From contig CM022297.1 in the NCBI GenBank assembly GCA_011799875.1, positions 364,130,921 to 364,194,920 of the forward strand: DNA of 64,000 bases, given 5' to 3'. This document shows positions 56,694-64,000 of the stretch, in pieces. The first letter of the stretch is position 1. The number at the start of each line of letters is the position of its first letter. Source of the DNA: Thinopyrum elongatum (taxonomy: Eukaryota > Streptophyta > Magnoliopsida > Poales > Poaceae). The translations under genes were made by a program, and so were the position numbers. The notes under the pieces were generated by a model. It searched no databases and had not been told where the DNA came from. It was given only the letters and a program-made list of their open reading frames with translations.

Positions 56694-57180
56694 ATGGATC
56701 GACTGTTTCCACCGCGGCCTACGACCCAGCTTGTGCGTCGCACTTGGGCTCATGATGCCCCTGGATTTCTAGCTGTTCTGATCACCCTCCTGAGTAGACT
56801 GGGTTACCGCTGGTATCCCGAGTACATGGTCTATGAGGTTTACCGCGAGTTCAACCAGGAATAGTACTATGTTGAAGTTCGGATTTATGATCAGCAGAAC
56901 AACTCAGACACCGAGCTACACCTTTTTCATGGATTAGGCGTGACGATTGAGATGGCAGTACATGATGCCGCCTACTCTGCTGTCGCACGTCTCCGAGGAG
57001 AGCACAATGCTAACTTGGATGATACTGTGTTTCGGTACATTCCGTATGCACCTGTTGGAGATGCTACTGGATTTTACACAGCTATCTGTGCCCCGTACGA
57101 GTCTCGACGCTACGACCCGCAGGTTCTGATTCAGTGCACTCAGGCTCTGGATCGCACTGTTCGGGCTCTTGCCGTCGAGT
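56694..57180 (+). pseudogene. ORF0 5' part, second internal region (truncated)
   Basis: First 162 codons of ORF0, with the same TAG (56862-56864) as the first internal copy. It ends at a deletion junction at 57180/57181 and is joined directly to RT sequence in a different frame. The shared stop shows that both internal regions descend from one copy. Confidence 0.75.
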
Positions 57181-59526
57181 CGTGGTATATCTGGATGATA
57201 TTCTGGTTTATTCGAAGAACAAAGAAGAACATGCTGAGCATCTTCGCCTTGTTCTAGAGAGACTTCGAGAGCACCAATTATATGCCAAGTACTCTAAGTG
57301 CGAATTCTGGCTTTCTGAAGTAACCTACCTTGGACATGTCATCTCCAAGGATGGTATCGCAGTTAACCCGGAGCGAGTTCAGGCTATTCTTGACTGGACC
57401 CCTCCGAAGAATGTCAAACAAGTCAGAAGTTTCCTCAGGCTTGCAAGTTATTGTCGCCGATTCATCGAAAATTTCTCTAAGATTGCCAAGCCCCTGACTA
57501 ATCTGCTCCACAAAGGCGTTAAGTTTGAGTGGACAGACAAATGTCAGGAAAGCTTCCAGACCCTCAAGGACAAGCTGACTTCTGCTCCAGTCCTTGCTCC
57601 TCCAGACTCCCGCAAAGATTTTGTGATCTTCTGCGACGCCTCTCGCCAAGGACTAGGTTGTGTCCTAATGCAAGAGCGAAGAGTTATTGCTTATGCTTCG
57701 CGACAACTGCGTCCACATGAAGAGAATTACCCAGTGCACGACCTCGAACTTGCTGCTGTCATTTATGCTTTGAAGCAGTGGCGTCATTACCTCCTTGGTA
57801 ATCGGTGTGAGATTTACACCGATCATCAGAGCTTGAAGTACTTATTCACTCAACCGAAACTTAATCTTCGTCAGCAGCGTTGGTTGGAAACAATCACCGA
57901 TTATGACTGTGGAATTTCATACACTCCCGGCAAAGCTAATGTGATGGCTGATGCCTTGAGCCGCAAGTCGTATTGCAGTAACCTTATGGTAAAGCAAGCT
58001 CAACCCCAGCTATATGAAGAATTGCGCAAGCTGAATCTCTGCATCGTCCCGCAAGGTTCTCTTAATAACCTTGTGATACAACCAGATCTTGAGAAAGCTG
58101 TCAAGATTGCGCAAGCTAAAGATGCTGAAATTGATCTAATGAAGAAAGAGCTTCACCTTGAAAGTACAGGGATTTCTCGATTGCAGAAGATGGAACCTTG
58201 TACTTTCGAGACCGCATTGTAGTACCTCGCTTCGAGCTGATGACTGACAAAGTCATGAAGGAGGCCCATGATACACCGCTGACTATCCATCCGGGCAGTA
58301 CCAAGATGTATCAAGACCTTCGTCAAAGATACTGGTGATCTAGGATGAAGCAAGATATTGCTCGTTATGTTGCCGAGTGTGACGTTTGTCGTCGCGTGAA
58401 GGCAGAACATCAAAAACCTGCTGGAATTCTGCAACCACTTCCTATTCCTCTGTGGAAGTGGGATAAAGTGCAGATGGATTTCATTACTGGTCTTCCCAAG
58501 TCTCAGAAGGGTCACGATGCTATTCTTGTCGTCGTTGACCAACTTTCCAAGGTTGCACACTTTCTGCCAGTTAAGGAGACTATTACTGCTAGTCAGTTAG
58601 CAGAACTATATATCTCCAGAATTGTTTCACTCCATGGTATTCCCAAGGAAATCAGTTCAGACCGTGGCAGTATTTTCACTGGTCATTTCTGGGAAAGTTT
58701 TCAGAAAGCAATGGGAACTCATATTACCTGGAGTTCAGCTTATCATCCCCAATCCCAAGGTCAAGTTGAGCGCGTTAATCAAGTGCTTGAAGACATGCTT
58801 CGAGCCTGTGTTATATCCTTCGGTAAGAAATGGGAGGAATCTCTTCCGTATGCCGAGTTCTCTTATAACAACAGCTATCAAGCCAGCTTGAAAATGGCCC
58901 CCTTTGAGGTTCTTTATGGTCGTAAATGTCGAACCCCTCTGAATTGGTCAGAAACTGGGGAACGACGTCTTGTTGGACCGGACATTATTCAGCATGCCGA
59001 AGAACAAGTCCGGATTGTCCGGGAAAATCTCAAAGCAGCTCAAGACCGCCAGAAGAGCAATTATGATCGCAAGCGATGGGGTGTGATCTATCAACCTGGT
59101 GATCAAGCGTATCTTCGTGTCACTCCGATGAAGGGCACACGACGTTTCGGAATCAAGGGAAAACTAGCTCCTCGCTATATTGGTCTTTTCCGCATCGTGG
59201 CTAGACGTGGACAGGTGGCATATAAATTGGAGTTGCCACCGCAATTCTCCCATATTCATGATGTCTTCCACGTGTCGCAACTCCGAAAGTGCTTCAAGGA
59301 ATCCCCGCACCATGCAGTGGATCATCAGATGCTCGAGCTACAAGATGACCTTTCCTATAAGGAGCATCCGATCCGCATCCTCGACGAAGCCGAGCGCCGT
59401 ACTCGTCAGAAGACGACCAAGTTCCTAAAAGTGCAGTGGTCGAATCACACTGAAGATGAAGCCACTTGGGAACGCGAGGATCATCTTCGGGAAGAATATC
59501 CCGGACTCTTTCCTTCTACCTCCTAA
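57181..59526 (+). pseudogene. pol 3' part (RT palm to chromodomain), second internal region
   Basis: Begins inside RT just before YLDD and continues through RNase H (intact ADALSRKS), with the same one-base deletion near 58161-58164 as the first copy. It then has a TGA at 58336-58338. From 58345 to 59526 the integrase core and chromodomain (393 codons) remain open, the longest undamaged integrase of the three copies. gag, protease and the N-terminal half of RT are deleted, so no functional polyprotein is possible. Confidence 0.9.
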
Positions 59527-59550
59527 ATTCTCGGGACGAGAATTTCTTTT

Positions 59551-59562
59551 AGAGGAGGAGAA
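59551..59562 (+). promoter_or_regulatory. Polypurine tract, second internal region
   Basis: AGAGGAGGAGAA, two bases before the right LTR. Confidence 0.85.
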
Positions 59563-59564
59563 CT

Positions 59565-62500
59565 TGTAACACCCCCTTGTAATAAGCTCTGTGACACTCT
59601 GTTAAAACTGCCAAGTCATGATCCTTTGCAGTGCCAAGTCATATGGGTTAATGATCCAATTCAAATTCACCTCTGAAAATCAATTCAAATTCAAAAGTGA
59701 AATATAAAGTTGGTCAAACACTGTTGGGAAAATGTTCATTAAATGGAAAATAATCCAGGAACATTTGTAAAATCAACATCAATAAAGTTGGAGTTAGATA
59801 AGTGACTCTAACTAGATGAAACAGCACCCAAAACAGCAATATTAAATTCATTTAAATTCATTACTAAATTAAATGGCTTCCAAAACTGTCCAAACCACTT
59901 TTGGGTGAGAGCTAATATTGCATTGCAATATTTGGGCCAACTCCCACATTTTTCAAAAGTGCACAAGTGCCCTAAACATTATGAAACAGGAAATGAAATA
60001 AAGAAATGGAGAAAACAAAACAGAAAAATAAAAACGAGGCACTGTGCACTAGGCCTTAGTGCACAGTGCCCCGAACCCCGGCCCAGCAGGCCCATGTCGT
60101 CGTCTCTCACCTGTGCGTGTCGCCGTCGCAGTGGGCGCGAGCGTGCGCGCCGGTCGCGCGCCGACACGCCGACGCCACCGACGCCCGGAGTCGACGAGGG
60201 GATAAGGTCGACGCCCCTCCACTCCGCCCCGGCCTCTCCGTCATTCTTCCCCTTCTCCTCTCGCTCGCTCCGCCTCTCTCCCCTTCTCAGATCCGGTGGC
60301 CGAGCGCCCCTGTCGCCGCGTTTCGCCACCGCCGTGGCCACCGGCCTCCCCGCGTCGTCTGAGCGTGCTTGGGAGGAGCCCCGTGGTCGACTGCGTCCTC
60401 TGGAGCAATTGGACGGAGCGGAGGAGCACTGCTTCGCCCGCGAGCCTCGTCTTCAACCTCGGGCCGCCGCCGCTCTTCTTCGTCTCCGACGCCGTCTCTG
60501 CTGCTACTAAACCTACGCCGGGCCACCTTGTGCCTACCCGGTGAGCATCTCCTCCTCCTCCCTCTCCCTGCATCGCTGATATATGCTCGCAGCGAGCTAT
60601 CGCCGTAGCCGCACTCTGGCCTCCACTGCTAAGCTCGCCGCCGGCGATGCGATGACCGTCATGCTCACCCAAGCCCACCACCGTGCTCAGGGCACTCGTG
60701 TGGTGCGGCTAGCGCCCTCCGTATGCTCGCTAAGCCGCCGTAGGCTCGTTTCCCTCGACCTCCCGAATACGCCGCCGTTTTAGCTCGTCGCCGGCGCCGT
60801 TTCCGGCCAAGTCCGGCTGCGCCACCGCCATGAATGGACGCGGCGTTGAACGCCCGTTCGAAAGAACCTACCCACGGCCCGAACCGCGCTCTGTAGCGCA
60901 AATCCGAGCAACTCCGGCGACGCGCCGCCGCGATTTTGGTCGCCGGCGCAACTCCGGCGCCGGCCGCCGACGTGGCTGCCACGTGGGACACCCCTGGGTC
61001 ACTGCCAGTGGGTCCCACGGGCCCAGTTGACCGCGTTGACCCGAGTCAACGCGGGCACTGTTCACCCCTGTAGCTGACATGTGGGCCCCGTTCGATAATT
61101 AGACTAATTAGACGTTTAATTAAATAAAACTAGATAATTAACCTAATGTCTCACTGACAGATGGGGTCCACCCCCTAATTAACCCTGGTAATTAAATTAA
61201 TACACTGGTTAGAGAAACAGAGGCTGACATGTGGGTCCCACTGGACCCACATGTCAGGTTTGACCCTGGTCAACCGCTGTTGACCGCTGACGTCACCGTG
61301 ACGTAATGCTGACGTCATAATTCATTTTTCTGATAAATAAATAAATTCCAGAAATTCAAATAAACTTTAAAAATTAATAACTTTTAAACCGTAGTTCGGA
61401 TCGAAAAAGTTAAAACATGAAAGTTGCTCAGAACGACGAGCCGAGTCTGATCGTGTCGTCTGTTTCTCCATCGGAACCCCCTACGTAGAAGAACTCGTAA
61501 CTCAGGAGTACGACTAAAATAACTAAAATGACTTAGATGCATAAATAGGCAACCCTGCACTGCATCATAGCATCACACGCACCGTATTGCATTTGTTTGC
61601 ATTATGTTTACCTGTTTCTTCCCCCTCTTCTCTCTCGGTAGACCCCGACGTTGACGTAGCTCCCGAGACAGACGCAGCTCAGGAGTACGACTACGTCCCC
61701 GATGATACCACCGAAGACCTTGCCCTTGCCCCCGAGTAAACAGGCAAGCACCCCCATTTTGAGCATGCCTATACCGCCTATTCTCTTCTCTCTTATGCTT
61801 GCATTAGAACTGCTACTGCTACTGCTTTCCTATATCTGCTGCATAGCCTGATTATTGTACCCTGCCTTGTTACCTTACTGGTTATCCTAGACTGATTAGT
61901 ATAGGCTGGGTAGAGACACGACAGAGACCCCCACTTGATCCCGACTGCCCTGCTGGATATCAGAAGACCCGGTCATCGGGATTGAAGACCAGACCCTGTC
62001 ACCGCACATCACTTCTCCCTATGTTGCTCGACACTGCTGGGTTACCATCGAGTGCCGAGAGTGATACCTCGTCAGCACTTCTAATGTTAACCTTGTAGGT
62101 TAGTTACTCGGTCGTGGTAAGCGAGGGTGATTCCTCCTACACCACCCCGATAACGACATCGTCGCGCAACTCCTCGAGTGTGGACCTCGAGGGTGATTCC
62201 TCCTTCGTTCACCTTGATGATAACATCGAGCGAGAATTCCATCGAGGGTGATTCCTCAGGGTTCCCTTCGGTGTCAGACACACAGTTACTGTTGATGAGT
62301 GGACTTGCACTAAACCATGATACTAAAGACGGGTCGGCCCTGAGGGGTACCCGCGCGAGCTTAACGCGAAGTGATGTGGAGTCGGGTTGACCTGGATGGT
62401 GCCCGCGAGATAACTACGAGGCGTGGCCGGGCATTCTTAGCCCTTGCCACAAGTCCTCAAGACGGGGCGACGGGGTCACATCGATCGTGAGTCTCTGCTC

Positions 62501-63742
62501 GTTTCCGCGCGCTCCTAATCCACTACGGTTTGGATATTTGATCCGAGGGGCCTCTGGCCCGATAGCACTAACCATCACGTGGGCATAGTATGGGCGTTCT
62601 GCGTCGTATACTTCAGCCGAAGCTTAATAGACGTCAGCGACTGAGCGGCGCGCGTTGAATTGGACTGGGAATGCAATCGCGCTTGTATAAGGGGTTGCTA
62701 GGTCTGCTTTCAGCCGCGTACGCAACGTGTAGGAGTTCCCGGGGCGAAGGCCCAAGACCCCTGGGCGCATAGGTTAAGTCCGGCGTGCTGACCTCTCTGT
62801 TAGGTATTCGGTCGGGTTGCGGCGTGTCATTTGGCCAAGGGCGGGCATGACCCAGTAAAGTGTGTCCGGCCGGAGTTAAGCGAGCGTGGTGGGTAACTTG
62901 GTGCACCCCTGCAGGGAAGAAACTTCTATCGATAGCCTGTCCTACGGTAACGGACACTCGGAGTTGTATCCCGATCGGTACAACTAGAACATGTGATGAG
63001 AACTGGATAGTACGGCTCTGGGATTGCTTTCTCGCAGGGAGTCGAGAAAGGATCTCAGGTCGAGGTTGATGATACTACTACTACTACTACTTTACATTAT
63101 GATCATCTGTTCTCTTCTATTGCTGCAAGATTGTCGAAGATTGTTGAAGATGCTAGTCTTCGATAGGACTAGACTTCCCCCTCTATTCTGGCATTTCTGC
63201 AGCCTAGACCACATATACAGCCCCCCTTTGAAAATGATGCATATGTAGTGTAGATCCTTGCTTGCTGAGTACTTCGGATGAGTACTCGCGTTTGCTTTAT
63301 TTTCTTTTTCCCCCATATTCCTTTTGATGCCACTAGACGACGGAGCCCCTGAGTCAGACGCCCCAGCCGACGACCAGTTCTACTACCCGCCTGGCGAGTA
63401 CTACTACTACGAGGAGCCGTTCGACGACCAGGAGTAGGATCGGAGGGTCCAGGGCAGGAGGCCTACGCCTTTCGATCGTAGTATTTTATTTTACCCCGCC
63501 TCTGTGAAGGCCTATTTCTCTCTCTGTAATATATCTGTACCCAGATATCTAATGCTTCCGCTGACGCTTGTATGCCATCAAGCTATGTATTCGAGCCCTC
63601 GAGGCCCTGGCTTGTAATATTAAGCCTGTATGACTTTATTTATGTTTTAGAGTTGTGTTGTGATATCTTCAAGTGAGTCCTTAGGCTTGATCGTGCGCAT
63701 TTGCGTGTATGGTTAGTGCACGATTAAGCCGGGGTCGTCACA
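59565..63742 (+). repeat. Composite: right LTR (4178 bp)
   Basis: Canonical TG...CA ends. Hairpin 60038-60070 with a changed loop. Exon-like blocks A 61642-61743, with a TAA at 61737-61739, and B 63337-63437. Many private transitions relative to the other two LTRs, as expected for an old outer LTR. Confidence 0.93.
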
Positions 63743-63747
63743 TGAGC
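63743..63747. repeat. Target site duplication TGAGC, right copy
   Basis: Exact repeat of 42127-42131. Confidence 0.93.
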
Positions 63748-64000
63748 TAAATTAGGTGAATACAAAAAACAATATGACGAAGAAAATATTGATAATAACA
63801 TCGGAAAAAAACTTGTGCGATGATATTCAAATTGTTACATTAGTGCGCATATCAGTTGGTTGTTTTGAAACTTCTGAGTCCATCACTTTTTATCTCTGAG
63901 GAAAAAAGTGGAACATATAATTTATAAATGATATTATGTACTGCATTATATGAACATATATAATATAAAAAACAAAAGTGAGACTAACACAACTGTTTTT
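63748..64000. other. AT-rich sequence right of the composite
   Basis: Continuation of the target DNA at 42126; no gene or known repeat recognised. Confidence 0.5.

Larger units (their letters stand above)
42132..63742 (+). mobile_element. Tandem chromovirus composite: LTR-internal-LTR-internal-LTR
   Basis: A 21.6-kb array of the same family as element 1: LTRs at 42132-46311, 52168-56300 and 59565-63742, full internal region 46312-52167, shortened internal region 56301-59564. Only one pair of 5-bp duplications flanks the whole, so it arose from one insertion that was later duplicated. Both internal regions share a frameshift and an ORF0 stop. By eye they differ at about a dozen positions over 2.4 kb, less than the outer LTRs differ, consistent with duplication after insertion. 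Confidence 0.92.

Noticed and set aside
1..64000. CRISPR arrays, bacterial operons, rRNA or tRNA genes
   Set aside because: None seen; regularly repeated units here are LTR motifs or transposon repeats, and tRNA-like matches are primer binding sites or SINE promoter boxes.

Overview
This window is plant nuclear DNA and almost certainly from the Triticeae (wheat, barley or Aegilops). It carries dense nested LTR retrotransposons with the signature ends of Triticeae families: LTRs starting TGATACGTCTCC, a copia LTR starting TGTTGGAAATATGCC, and a tRNA-Asp-type primer binding site. It also holds a PIF/Harbinger relic, a Pol III SINE and a single recognisable host gene with introns.

Layout. 1-22884: an Athila-lineage (Sabrina/WHAM-like, name uncertain) non-autonomous element on the minus strand, arranged as a tandem LTR-internal-LTR-internal array. 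It is interrupted by a complete 14.2 kb Ty3/Gypsy chromovirus (Tekay/Del-like) at 3760-18000 with a 5-bp target duplication. 22885-30214: a deleted Tat-lineage Gypsy element with protease and RT remnants, tandem repeats, a long antisense ORF and an 857-bp 3' LTR. 30215-34036: three truncated or interrupted minus-strand LTRs (TGATACGTCTCC type, a TGTAGG type, and an Angela/BARE type). 34037-35732: unassigned repeats. 35733-37195: an internally deleted Harbinger element. 37443-38239: a three-exon CASP-like membrane protein gene on the minus strand, with a TATA box. 38525-38829: a SINE with 13-15 bp target duplications. 39849-42131: AT-rich DNA with an Ulp1-type protease relic. 42132-63742: a second chromovirus of the same family as the first, now a tandem LTR-internal-LTR-internal-LTR composite with one outer target duplication, TGAGC.

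The chromovirus family is the main subject. Each copy has about 4.2-kb LTRs, an initiator-Met primer site, an uncharacterised 256-residue upstream ORF (called ORF0 here), and a single-frame gag-protease-RT-RNase H-integrase-chromodomain polyprotein, all broken by stops, a frameshift or a deletion. All five LTRs share a perfect 13-bp hairpin, bZIP-type TGACGTCA sites spaced 11 bp, and two exon-like acidic coding blocks whose GC-AG intron boundaries are phase-compatible. In the composite, the middle LTR resembles the right LTR over its 5' part and shares derived sites with the left LTR near its 3' part, the mark of LTR-LTR unequal recombination after insertion.

The host contribution is small: the CASP-like gene is the only intact-looking gene, sandwiched between a Harbinger relic and a SINE. 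Nothing resembling a bacterial-type defence or metabolic system is present. The best candidates for something undescribed are ORF0 and the spliced-looking cassette inside the LTRs. No database search or alignment program was run; family names rest on recognised motifs.
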